Source: UBA5216 sp043743335 (GTDB lineage: Bacteria > Pseudomonadota > Gammaproteobacteria > Burkholderiales > SG8-41). From it: a stretch of 14,227 bases of DNA. Of the stretch, positions 7,173 to 14,177 are shown piece after piece. Each line of letters begins with the position of its first letter. The stretch's first letter is position 1. The stretch covers positions 1 to 14,227 of the forward strand of contig JAYTWR010000156.1 of assembly GCA_043743335.1 (NCBI GenBank). Reading direction: 5' to 3'. The position numbers and the translations under genes are program-made. The notes beneath the pieces were generated by a model. That model searched no databases and was not told the DNA's origin. It worked only from the letters and a program-made list of their open reading frames with translations.

Positions 7173-8442
7173 GTAAATAATCTGCACACAACAACGTTTG
7201 TCGATCCGCCCCAATGGCCCCGATGGCCTGTAAGCCTACCGGTAATCCATTCGGCCCTTGGGCGAAGGGCAGATGCACACTGGGTGTGTGCAGTATTGTC
7301 CATGTGCGGTTGAACAGCGGGTCGCCGGTGGCGTCTAGACCGTGCGGGGCTACACCGATGGTGCTGGGCGTGAGCAGCACGTCAGCGCGGGTGAAGAGTT
7401 CGCTGGATAAGCGGCGGGCGTTGCGCGTGAGGGTGATGGCGGCGTCGTAGCGCTCGCGCGGGAGCGCCCAGCCTGCTGCGATTAAATCCTGTAATTTTGG
7501 CGAGAGTTGCGCGCGGTGCGCGTGCCACTCGAATGCCAGCGAGCGCGCCATTTCATAGGTCATGATGTCGAGTTGCGCTTGCACCATGCTGGCGAAGTGG
7601 GGCGGTAGATCGACGTCTACCAACGTCACGCCTGCTGCGCCGAGCTTGCGGATGGCGGTGTCCATGGCAGCGTGGGTTTCGGCTTGCGCACGCGGCCAAT
7701 CCACGGTGCGACAGATGCCGACGCGCGGCGCGTGGGTGAGCGGCTGATCGATCACGAGATCGTGGCGTCCGCTGGCGGCTGCGGCGAACAAGGCGGCGTC
7801 GGGCACGCTGCGCGCGAGCGTGCCGATGGTGTCCATCGCGTCGCTGAGTGGCTTTGCGCCAGCGCGGCTGATGAGGCCGAAGCTCGGCTTGTAACCGACG
7901 ATGCCGCAAAACGCTGCCGGGCGTATGACTGAGCCTGCGGTCTGGCTGCCGAACGCCAGCGGCACCATGTGATCCGCCACCGCCGCAGCCGAGCCGCTGG
8001 ATGATCCGCCGGGCGTGTGCGCGGTGTTGCGTGGATTGGCGGTTTTGCCGGGGGTGAAATACGCAAGCTCGGTGGTAACGGTTTTGCCTAGCACCACCGC
8101 GCCCGCTGCGCGCGCCATTGCGACGCACGGCGCATCCGACGCAGGCCGGTGGTGCGCGTAGATCGCCGAGCCGTAGGTGGTGGGCATGTCGTGCGTATCG
8201 ATAAAATCTTTCACCGCAATGGGGATGCCGTGCAGCAAGCCGCGCGACGATAGCGGCTGCGCATCCAGTGTGCGGGCGCGTTGCAGCGCGGCATCGGCGG
8301 CGAGGTGGGTCCATGCGCCGATGGCGGGTTCGCGTGTGGCGATGTGCTCAAGGCAATCGCGTGTGAGCTGCTCGCTGGTGATGGTGCCACGGGCGATTTG
8401 TTTTGTGGCTGCGCTGGCAGACAGTAGGTTTAGATAAGGCAT
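7153..8442 (-). CDS. amidase-signature family hydrolase
   Basis: This 429-residue serine hydrolase has the full Ser-cisSer-Lys machinery: Lys78 in GIPIAVKDF, the cis-serine at about 147 in TPGGSSSGSAAAVA, and the nucleophile Ser171 in GSQTAGSVIRPA. The C-terminal GLPVGLQAIG element is also standard, so the protein is complete though short for the family (450-500). Amidase-signature enzymes cleave amides, for example aryl or aliphatic amides, allophanate or GatA-type glutamine; GatA is excluded because gatB and gatC are absent, so the substrate is unknown. The gene lies 40 bases downstream of the second Bug receptor on the same strand, suggesting that pair forms an operon in which the receptor brings in an amide or its acid. 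No Shine-Dalgarno is visible before ATG 8442; the 8 bases before the start are AAAAATTC, and copy B of the 16-bp repeat lies just upstream of them. Its 3' end overlaps the broken hydratase gene tail-to-tail. Confidence 0.93.
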   Translation of the reverse strand: MPYLNLLSASAATKQIARGTITSEQLTRDCLEHIATREPAIGAWTHLAADAALQRARTLDAQPLSSRGLLHGIPIAVKDFIDTHDMPTTYGSAIYAHHRPASDAPCVAMARAAGAVVLGKTVTTELAYFTPGKTANPRNTAHTPGGSSSGSAAAVADHMVPLAFGSQTAGSVIRPAAFCGIVGYKPSFGLISRAGAKPLSDAMDTIGTLARSVPDAALFAAAASGRHDLVIDQPLTHAPRVGICRTVDWPRAQAETHAAMDTAIRKLGAAGVTLVDVDLPPHFASMVQAQLDIMTYEMARSLAFEWHAHRAQLSPKLQDLIAAGWALPRERYDAAITLTRNARRLSSELFTRADVLLTPSTIGVAPHGLDATGDPLFNRTWTILHTPSVHLPFAQGPNGLPVGLQAIGAIGADRQTLLCADYLLNTLMA

Positions 8443-8450
8443 GAATTTTT

Positions 8451-8466
8451 TAACTAATTGATTTTA
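8451..8466 (+). repeat. 16-bp intergenic repeat, copy B (exact)
   Basis: TAACTAATTGATTTTA, identical to copies C and D. It fills much of the 40-base gap between the receptor stop (8483) and the amidase start (8442), both on the minus strand. Relative to those genes it is in the opposite orientation to copies C and D relative to theirs. Confidence 0.8.
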
Positions 8467-8482
8467 AACGACTTTTTTGTAT

Positions 8483-9484
8483 TTAATCTGCCTTAAACTT
8501 GCCTTGTTGGATCAACAACCGCACCGCATCGGCCTCACGTTTTACAAAGGCTTGAGCGAATTCGGGCGTGCCGCCGGTAATATCGAGGCCGAGGTCTTGA
8601 ATGCGCCGTGTGGCTTCCGGGCTTTGCAGGATGCGATTCACGGCGGTGTTGAGGTTCATCACAATCGCGCGTGATGTGGCGGGCGGCACTGCCACGCCAA
8701 ACCACACCGGTGATTCACCGTTGATGATGCCCTGCTCGGCATACGTTGGCACATCCGGCAGCGCGGCGAGACGTTTTGCGCTGCCCACGCCGATGACCTT
8801 CAGGCGCTTGGCAGAGAGGTGTGCCTCCGCTGAAATGAGCGACGAGTGCATAGCCTGAATTTGCCCGGCAGCAATGTCGGTGAGTGCTGGTGCCGTGCCT
8901 TTGTACGGCACCAGCGTGACTTCAACGCCGGTAGCGGCCTGAAACATCAGCAGGGCAAAATGCGGCGAGCCGCCGTTGCCGGAGGTGCCCCAAGTCACCT
9001 TGCGCGGATTCGCTTTCAGGTAATCCACCAGTTCGCGCGGGTTGCGCGCGGGGAACGACGGGTGCGCCACAATAATCATCGGCGTGTTGCCGATGTTGAC
9101 GACTTGCACGAAATCTTCAACGCGGTACGCCGGGCGCCGCGCCAGCAACGGGCCGCTCACGCTGGTGCCGGTGGTGGAGAGCAATATCGTGTAGCCATCC
9201 GGCGCGGCCTTAGCGACGATCTCGCCGGCGATGGTGCCGCCCGCGCCGCCGCGGTTATCCACCAGTACCTGTTGGCCGAAGCTTTCAGTCAGCCGCACGG
9301 CAATCAGGCGCGCAATGATGTCGTTGGATGCGCCGGGCGCAAACCCCACCAGCCAGCGTATGGGTTTGGTCGGGTAATCACGGGTGCCTGCGGCGGGCTG
9401 GGCGTGTGCGGCGCTTGATAGGGCTGATATCGCATGAGCGAGCGCGAGTATCAGCCATGGGGAAATAGCAGGGCGCATGTGCAT
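8483..9484 (-). CDS. Bug-family periplasmic solute-binding receptor, no. 2
   Basis: This 333-residue receptor has a signal peptide ending SAAHAQ near residue 29. The canonical Bug motifs follow: YPTKPIRWLVGFAPGASNDIIARL (shown here only to name the loop, with its aspartate and AR pair intact), NRGGAGGTIAGEIVAKAAPDGYTIL, GTSGNGGSPHFALLMF and VPYKGTAPALTDIAAGQI. It binds a small ligand, often a carboxylate, in the periplasm. It is only distantly similar to receptor 1, so the two are not a recent duplication. Two ATGs (9484 and 9478) are both possible; neither has a strong ribosome binding site, and both leave a working signal peptide. It is the first gene of a probable receptor-amidase operon. 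No membrane subunits of a tripartite tricarboxylate transporter are nearby, so it would use one encoded elsewhere or act as a sensor, as described for some Bug proteins. Confidence 0.94.
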   Translation of the reverse strand: MHMRPAISPWLILALAHAISALSSAAHAQPAAGTRDYPTKPIRWLVGFAPGASNDIIARLIAVRLTESFGQQVLVDNRGGAGGTIAGEIVAKAAPDGYTILLSTTGTSVSGPLLARRPAYRVEDFVQVVNIGNTPMIIVAHPSFPARNPRELVDYLKANPRKVTWGTSGNGGSPHFALLMFQAATGVEVTLVPYKGTAPALTDIAAGQIQAMHSSLISAEAHLSAKRLKVIGVGSAKRLAALPDVPTYAEQGIINGESPVWFGVAVPPATSRAIVMNLNTAVNRILQSPEATRRIQDLGLDITGGTPEFAQAFVKREADAVRLLIQQGKFKAD

Positions 9485-9650
9485 GACCGGTGTGACTCAG
9501 TGAAGGGCGGTGTTCATTGTATACCGCAATCTTGTGGCGGCTTTCTGAGGGGAATCCGAGCCTCCATTGTCACGGTAATCGTCTGGCAGTATGATGACTT
9601 TGTCAGTCACGTTGCGTCGCTATCGATTGAATACAACGCAACATTCAAAA

Positions 9651-9690
9651 CCTTCCCTCACCCCAGCCCGCTCCCGAAGGGAGAGGGGGC
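9651..9690 (+). repeat. REP element, copy 1
   Basis: A CCTCACCCC block is followed by a small hairpin (CTCCC, 3-base loop, GGGAG) and AGGGGGC. It matches copy 3 at 14139-14177 closely, with one extra base and a few substitutions. Confidence 0.75.
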
Positions 9691-9753
9691 ACGGCGATTT
9701 CCTCGCTGATTTTTGCGTTATTTCTGCCGCGCTTGAATCACCGGAGGTGGCTT

Positions 9754-9795
9754 GCTCCCCTCTCCCGCCGGGAGAGGGGCCGGGGGTGAGGGAGG
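9754..9795 (-). repeat. REP element, copy 2 (inverted)
   Basis: Read on the minus strand it gives CCTCCCTCACCCC, then a perfect 7-bp hairpin CTCTCCC-GGC-GGGAGAG. It is the partner of copy 1 in the inverted pair and is slightly longer than copies 1 and 3. Confidence 0.75.
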
Positions 9796-9894
9796 CCGTT
9801 GAATGTTTCATTCGCACAGAATAGCCGCGATCTAACTTTCACCTATTTACCTGTTTACCCATTCCACCATCCCATCGCCACAGGAGAGTAAGGC

Positions 9895-11133
9895 ATGAAC
9901 GCAACACCCGGCTCCACCGCACTCGCGGGCGTCAAAATTCTCGACTTAACCCAATATGAAGCTGGTACTTCGTGCACGCAGGCGCTGGCTTGGCTGGGCG
10001 CTGATGTCGTTAAAGTCGAGCAACAAACCGGCGAGAACGGACGTTTCGCTTCCACCAACAGCGGCGATGTGGATTCGTTCTACTTCATCATGATGAACTC
10101 CAACAAGCGCGGCATGGTGTGCGATTTGAAATCCGAGCGGGGTCGCGCCACCATCCTCAAGATGGTGGAGTCTGCCGACGTGTTGATTGAAAACATGTCG
10201 CCGGGCCGCATCGAGAAGCTGGGCTTTGGTTGGGATGTGGTGAGCAAAATCAATCCGCGGCTCATCATGGCGCAGATCAAGGGCTTTAATCCCGACGGCC
10301 CCTACGCCAACTACCTGAGCTTTGACATGATCGCGCAGGCGGTGGGTGGTGCATTTGCCATCACCGGCGAAGCGGGTGCGCCGCCGCTGCGCCCCGGCCC
10401 GCACGTGGGCGACACCGGTGCGGGCATCCACGCGCTGGTGGGCATTATCGCCGCGCTGTATCAGCGGCAGCACACCAATAAGGGTCAGCGCGTTGAGGTG
10501 TCGATGCAGGATGCGGTGATTAATTTCAACCGCATCTGCTTTGCGGGCCAGTTGATGTTCGGCAAACCGGTCACGCGCACTGGTAACCAAAGCTCCATCG
10601 GCGCGGCTGCACCGAGCGAGATTTATCACTGCAAGCCGTTTGGCGAAAACGATTACGTGATGGTCTACACGTCGCGCGCGGGCAACTGGCATTGGTTGCG
10701 GCTGCTGTCGGTGATCGGGCGCGAAGATCTCAAAGACGATCCGCGTTTTTCGTCACCCAATGCGCGTGTGCAAAACGCCAAGGACGTCGATGCGCTGGTA
10801 GCGAACTGGTGCAAAGGCCAAACCAAGATCGAGGCCATGGAAAAGCTGCAAAACGCCGGTGTACCGGCCGGTGCGGTGCTGGATACGGCCGAGTTGTCCG
10901 CTGACCCGTACCTGCGCAAGCGCGGCATGTTCGCCACGGTGAATCACCCCAAGCGCGGCGAAGTCGTTGTGCCCGGTTGGCCGGTGCATATGTCGGAGAG
11001 CAAAGTGCCGGTGACGTGCGGCCCCCTGCTGGGTGAACACACTGAACAAGTGCTGGCCGAGTGGTGCGGCATGAACAAAGAACAAATCGCCGAGTATGTA
11101 AAAGAGACGCCGGTGATTTTGAAGAAGAAGTAG
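9895..11133 (+). CDS. class III (CaiB/BaiF, formyl-CoA transferase-like) CoA-transferase
   Basis: This 412-residue enzyme moves CoA from an acyl-CoA donor to a free carboxylic acid by the ordered class III mechanism. Visible family features are LAGVKILDLTQYEAGTSCTQ at residues about 10-29, LGADVVKVE, NSNKRGMVCDLKSERGR, DVLIENMSPGRIEKLG, and GPHVGDTGAGIHAL. The last holds the likely catalytic Asp173, equivalent to Asp169 of Oxalobacter formyl-CoA transferase. Length fits the family (about 400-430). AGGAGAG at 9882-9887 sits 7 bases before the ATG. A ThDP-dependent enzyme begins 116 bp downstream on the same strand; in oxalate catabolism the analogous pair is formyl-CoA transferase and oxalyl-CoA decarboxylase. 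The arrangement supports activation of an acid to its CoA ester and then cleavage or decarboxylation, but the substrate cannot be read from the sequence, so frc is not assigned. Confidence 0.94.
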   Translation: MNATPGSTALAGVKILDLTQYEAGTSCTQALAWLGADVVKVEQQTGENGRFASTNSGDVDSFYFIMMNSNKRGMVCDLKSERGRATILKMVESADVLIENMSPGRIEKLGFGWDVVSKINPRLIMAQIKGFNPDGPYANYLSFDMIAQAVGGAFAITGEAGAPPLRPGPHVGDTGAGIHALVGIIAALYQRQHTNKGQRVEVSMQDAVINFNRICFAGQLMFGKPVTRTGNQSSIGAAAPSEIYHCKPFGENDYVMVYTSRAGNWHWLRLLSVIGREDLKDDPRFSSPNARVQNAKDVDALVANWCKGQTKIEAMEKLQNAGVPAGAVLDTAELSADPYLRKRGMFATVNHPKRGEVVVPGWPVHMSESKVPVTCGPLLGEHTEQVLAEWCGMNKEQIAEYVKETPVILKKK

Positions 11134-11222
11134 TGGCCATCACGGATTAGCACCGCGTAATTTTGCATTCCACGGATATGCCTTCCCTTTCTAGGGCGGG
11201 GCTGCTCTGTGGGGTATGTATA

Positions 11223-11238
11223 TAACTAATTGATTTTA
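11223..11238 (+). repeat. 16-bp intergenic repeat, copy C (exact)
   Basis: TAACTAATTGATTTTA lies 11 bases before the start of the ThDP enzyme gene, where it occupies part of the expected leader. The preceding TATGTATATAACT is AT-rich and could include a -10 box, but no matching -35 stands out. Confidence 0.8.
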
Positions 11239-11249
11239 AAGAGAAAATT

Positions 11250-12899
11250 ATGGCTAATATTACCGGTAACGATCTCGTCGGCGAATCGCTCAAGCGCATC
11301 GGCGTCAAAAACTTTTTCTTCATTATGGGCGGGCCGATCAACGACACCTTGCTCGCCACCATGAAGCGCGGCATCCGCGGCATCGACGTGCGTCACGAGC
11401 AAGCTGCCGCCATGAGCGCGCAGGCTTATGCGCGTGCGCTGAATTTCCCCGGCGTGTGTTTTGGCGCATCCGGCCCCGGCACCATCAACCTCACCACCGG
11501 TTTGGCCAATGCCCTGATTGACGGCGTGCCGGTGGTGGCGTTCGGCGGCTCTAGCCCCATCAACGAATATCACAACGGTTCGTTTCAAGAAATCGACCAG
11601 ATTGCCATCATGAAGCCCGTCACCAAATGGGCGAACCGTATTTATGAAACACGGCGCATCCCTGAGTTGATTGACCTCGCGTTCCGTCAATCGATTAGCG
11701 GCAAGCCCGGCCCGGTGTATGTGGATTTGCCGTCGGACATCATCAACAACACGATTGATGATGCCACCGTGGTGTGGCCCGACTTTAACAAAACGCTGGT
11801 GCGCGCACGCCCGCAAGGCGACCCCGCGTTGATCGAAGAAGCGTTGAAGCTGTTGCAGGCGGCGCAAAAGCCCGTGGTGCTTTCGGGCAGCGGCGTGTTG
11901 TGGTCGGGTGCCGAGGCCGAGCTGCGCCAATTTGTGATCGACAAAGGCATCCCCATCTACACCACGCCGCAAGGCCGTGGCGTGCTGGAAGAAGATCATC
12001 CGCAAGCCTATTTGAACGCGCGTTCATCCGCGATGAAAGAGACCGATTGCGCACTCGTCGTCGGCACGCGTTTTAACTATGTATTCGGGCATTTGAAGCC
12101 GCCGCGTATTTCCGCCAACGCCAAAATCATCCGCATCGACATCGACGCCAATGAAATCAGCGGCAGCCAGCGCGTGGACGTGGCGATTACCGGTGACGCC
12201 AAAATGGTGCTGCGCCAACTGCTCGATGCCTCAACCACGCGCATCAAGCCGAGTTTGTATGCCGGCTGGCGCGGGCGGCTGTCAGAGATCGAAAACCTCA
12301 AAGCGCCCGATGCCGAAAAAGCCATGGCCACCAGCAACACGCCAATTCATCCGCTGCGTTTGTGCAAAGAAATCAAAGACTTCATCGACCGCGACGGCGT
12401 GCTGGTGGTCGACGGGCAAGAGATTCTTAACTTTGGCCGTCAATCGATACCGACTTTCATTGCACGTCACCGCATCAACTCCGGCACCTTCGGCACCATG
12501 GGCGTGGGCATGCCCTTTGGTGTAGGTGCTAAAGTCGCGCGCCCCGACAAACAAGTCATCGTGCTGCACGGCGACGGCTCGTTTGGCTTGAACTGCATGG
12601 AGCTGGATACGGCAGCACGCCACAACCTGCCGATGATCGTCGTGATCAGCTTGAACGGCGGCTGGACTGCCGATCCGAAAGGCGACAAACCCGGCCGCAA
12701 CTTGGGCTACACGCGCTTTGACCAGTTTGCACAGTCGCTGGGCTGCCACGGTGAACATGTGACCCAACCTGAAGAGATTCGCCCGGCTTTGGAGCGTGCG
12801 AAAGAGGCGATCAAGAACGGCAAGCCTGCGCTGATTAATGTGGTGACGGACGACAAGGCGCGGGCAGTGACGATACGGTTTACCAAGACGGCAACGTAG
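11250..12899 (+). CDS. thiamine-diphosphate-dependent enzyme (acetolactate synthase / oxalyl-CoA decarboxylase / 2-hydroxyacyl-CoA lyase superfamily)
   Basis: This 549-residue protein has the three-domain ThDP layout. The N-terminal PYR domain has the cofactor-activating glutamate Glu50 in DVRHEQAAAMSAQAYAR, then GASGPGTINLTTGLANAL. A central domain follows (about 190-330, with ALVVGTRFNYVFG). The C-terminal PP domain has the metal/diphosphate motif HGDGSFGLNCMELDTAARHNLP starting at residue 440 and ending in the ligand Asn469 (SLNGGW). All catalytic essentials are present. Family members decarboxylate 2-keto acids or oxalyl-CoA, or cleave 2-hydroxyacyl-CoA. The sequence alone does not choose between these. 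The preceding CoA-transferase favours an acyl-CoA substrate, but oxalyl-CoA itself is not proven. No small regulatory (IlvN-like) subunit follows, which argues against acetolactate synthase. The ribosome binding site is weak (AAGAGA, 11239-11244), immediately downstream of the 16-bp repeat. Confidence 0.92.
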   Translation: MANITGNDLVGESLKRIGVKNFFFIMGGPINDTLLATMKRGIRGIDVRHEQAAAMSAQAYARALNFPGVCFGASGPGTINLTTGLANALIDGVPVVAFGGSSPINEYHNGSFQEIDQIAIMKPVTKWANRIYETRRIPELIDLAFRQSISGKPGPVYVDLPSDIINNTIDDATVVWPDFNKTLVRARPQGDPALIEEALKLLQAAQKPVVLSGSGVLWSGAEAELRQFVIDKGIPIYTTPQGRGVLEEDHPQAYLNARSSAMKETDCALVVGTRFNYVFGHLKPPRISANAKIIRIDIDANEISGSQRVDVAITGDAKMVLRQLLDASTTRIKPSLYAGWRGRLSEIENLKAPDAEKAMATSNTPIHPLRLCKEIKDFIDRDGVLVVDGQEILNFGRQSIPTFIARHRINSGTFGTMGVGMPFGVGAKVARPDKQVIVLHGDGSFGLNCMELDTAARHNLPMIVVISLNGGWTADPKGDKPGRNLGYTRFDQFAQSLGCHGEHVTQPEEIRPALERAKEAIKNGKPALINVVTDDKARAVTIRFTKTAT

Positions 12900-12918
12900 G
12901 GCCGGGTGAGGCGAACGT

Positions 12919-12989
12919 AGGGTAGGCAAAGCGCAGCGTGCCCACGCGGTGGCAACGGATTGGTGGGCACGCTACGCTTTGCCTACCCT
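12919..12989. repeat. 71-bp near-perfect inverted repeat
   Basis: Arms 12919-12945 and 12963-12989 are reverse complements at 26 of 27 bases, around a 17-base loop. The arm carries the words GGCAAAGCG and GCGTGCCCAC, typical of dispersed GC-rich palindromes found between genes in many proteobacteria. It starts 19 bases after the ThDP gene stop and could act as a transcript-end hairpin, although no T-run follows. It is unrelated to the REP elements at 9651, 9754 and 14139. Confidence 0.85.
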
Positions 12990-13061
12990 TGCTCGCTATT
13001 ATCCGGCGGGTAAAATAATCGTCGTCACGCCGATCACAACTGCTACGCACGGAAGCTCGCC

Positions 13062-14063
13062 TTGAACACCCAAACAAACCACCCCATCTCTCCTCTCGGC
13101 CCGGTGAAACTCGCCATCACCATGGACGACATGCTGCTGTGGCGCGGTGTGCCGGTGCCGAAGCACTACAGCTCGCTGAGTATTGCCCAGTCGATGACGC
13201 AGGCGCTGCAGCGCCACGGTGCCACGGATGTCTATGCTTTCTCTAACACCGCGCCGGCGGAGGATGATCCTGAGCTGCTGCGCGTGTTCGATCACTGGGT
13301 AGAGCAGGGGCATCACGTCGCCAATCACACCCATCACCACGCCAGTATCAACTGGGTGGATGCGCCCACCTACATTGGCGACATCGAGCGCACCGAGGAA
13401 ATTATTGCCCGCTGGAGTTCACGCGCGCCACAGCGTTATTTTCGCTACTGCAACGATATGTGGGGCGACACTGCCGAGAAGCAGGCGGCAGTGCAGGCCT
13501 ATCTTAAGCAGCACGGCTACACGCCGGTGCCGGTGAGTGTGGGCTTTCGTGATTCGCGCTTCATGGCGGCGTATTGGCGCACCCTAAAGTGCGATGACCG
13601 CGAAGGCGTGGCCTTCCTGCGACGTGCCTTCGTTGAAACCGCGATGCACGAAATGCGTTTGCACGCCGCCAACGGGCGCGCGGTGTACGGGCGCGATCCG
13701 GCGCATATCTGGCTAATTCATGGCACGCCGCTGGGGGGCGATTGCCTCGATGAAATTCTCGATCAATTCGCAGCGGCTGGCGTGCAGTTCATCTCGCTCG
13801 AAGAAGCTATGACCGACCCGATGAACGCGCTGGTGCCGCCGCGCGTATCGCCGGAGTTCATCCACCAAGTCGAGAAATGGGCGCTGGTACACGGCGTGCC
13901 GGTCGATGACCGCCCGCCGCCGATCCTCGAAGAAATCGAGCGCCTCAACGTCGCGCCGGGTGAGAGCGCTAACGAAATTCGTGCGCGGCAGCAGGCCGTG
14001 CTCGCGGAGCGGATGCCGGGGGCGAAGCCGGGGCCGTTTCCATTGGCGACGAACCAGTGTTGA
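13062..14063 (+). CDS. polysaccharide deacetylase (NodB-homology) family protein
   Basis: This 333-residue member of carbohydrate esterase family 4 shows motif 1 as AITMDD (D22, D23), motif 2 as NHTHHH with the metal histidines 89 and 93, a motif-3-like RYFRYCNDMWG, and motif 5 as WLIHGT with His220. The family removes acetyl groups from N-acetylglucosamine polymers, but related non-sugar hydrolases exist. No signal peptide is visible, so it is probably cytoplasmic, which fits a small-molecule or precursor substrate better than cell-wall peptidoglycan. The C-terminal 60 residues are a proline-rich and helical tail. The start is TTG 13062: a GGAAG lies 6 bases upstream, an in-frame TAA at 13011 limits extension, and the next ATG (13122) would delete motif 1. 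It follows the ThDP gene by 162 bp, separated by the inverted repeat, so it may be a separate transcription unit. Confidence 0.87.
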   Translation: MNTQTNHPISPLGPVKLAITMDDMLLWRGVPVPKHYSSLSIAQSMTQALQRHGATDVYAFSNTAPAEDDPELLRVFDHWVEQGHHVANHTHHHASINWVDAPTYIGDIERTEEIIARWSSRAPQRYFRYCNDMWGDTAEKQAAVQAYLKQHGYTPVPVSVGFRDSRFMAAYWRTLKCDDREGVAFLRRAFVETAMHEMRLHAANGRAVYGRDPAHIWLIHGTPLGGDCLDEILDQFAAAGVQFISLEEAMTDPMNALVPPRVSPEFIHQVEKWALVHGVPVDDRPPPILEEIERLNVAPGESANEIRARQQAVLAERMPGAKPGPFPLATNQC

Positions 14064-14077
14064 TGGCTGGGTTGTTG

Positions 14078-14093
14078 TAACTAATTGATTTTA
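14078..14093 (+). repeat. 16-bp intergenic repeat, copy D (exact)
   Basis: TAACTAATTGATTTTA sits 14 bases after the deacetylase stop and 45 bases before REP copy 3. The remainder of 14064-14227 shows no gene. Confidence 0.8.
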
Positions 14094-14138
14094 TAGAATT
14101 ATTGTATCTATTCAGGCTGAGGCAAAAAATAGCGAATG

Positions 14139-14177
14139 CCTCCCTCACCCCAACCCTCTCCCAGAGGGAGAGGGGGC
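14139..14177 (+). repeat. REP element, copy 3
   Basis: CCTCCCTCACCCC is followed by a perfect 7-bp hairpin CTCTCCC-AGA-GGGAGAG and then GGGGC. It is in the same orientation as copy 1 and lacks an inverted partner inside the window; one may lie beyond 14227. Confidence 0.75.

Larger units (their letters stand above)
9640..9807. repeat. REPIN-like inverted pair of REP elements with matching outer arms
   Basis: Two REP-type elements face each other 63 bases apart. Outside their GC-rich cores the arms continue to match: 9640-9664 and the reverse complement of 9783-9807 agree at 21 of 25 bases, both beginning AACATTCAA. The whole 168-bp unit can fold into one large cruciform or hairpin. Non-autonomous REP doublets (REPINs) are moved by RAYT transposases in other bacteria; none is encoded here. 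Confidence 0.72.
9485..9894. other. 410-bp divergent intergenic region with REP elements
   Basis: This gap separates the receptor (-) from the CoA-transferase (+). It holds the REP pair at 9640-9807 and, near the start of the CoA-transferase gene, an AGGAGAG ribosome binding site (9882-9887). ATTGTA at 9517-9522, read on the minus strand as TACAAT, could be a -10 box for the receptor gene, but no good -35 is seen. Small open frames here run through the palindromic repeats and are not believed to be genes. Confidence 0.6.

Noticed and set aside
7553..8314. 253-codon open frame on the minus strand in another frame of the amidase gene
   Set aside because: Arginine-rich out-of-frame reading of the amidase, whose own frame contains every catalytic residue.
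9640..9807. CRISPR array or intrinsic terminator
   Set aside because: Only two inverted copies with no regular spacers, and no T-run after the hairpins; REP-type repeats explain the structure better.
9591..9824. Small open frames through the REP pair
   Set aside because: They consist largely of translated palindromic repeat, with no ribosome binding site and no plausible protein character.
11226..12005. 259-codon open frame on the minus strand opposite the ThDP enzyme
   Set aside because: Antisense shadow with no motifs; the plus strand has the intact PYR domain here.
9895..12899. Naming the pair frc-oxc for oxalate degradation
   Set aside because: Family-level match only; substrate-defining residues could not be verified and no other oxalate genes are present.
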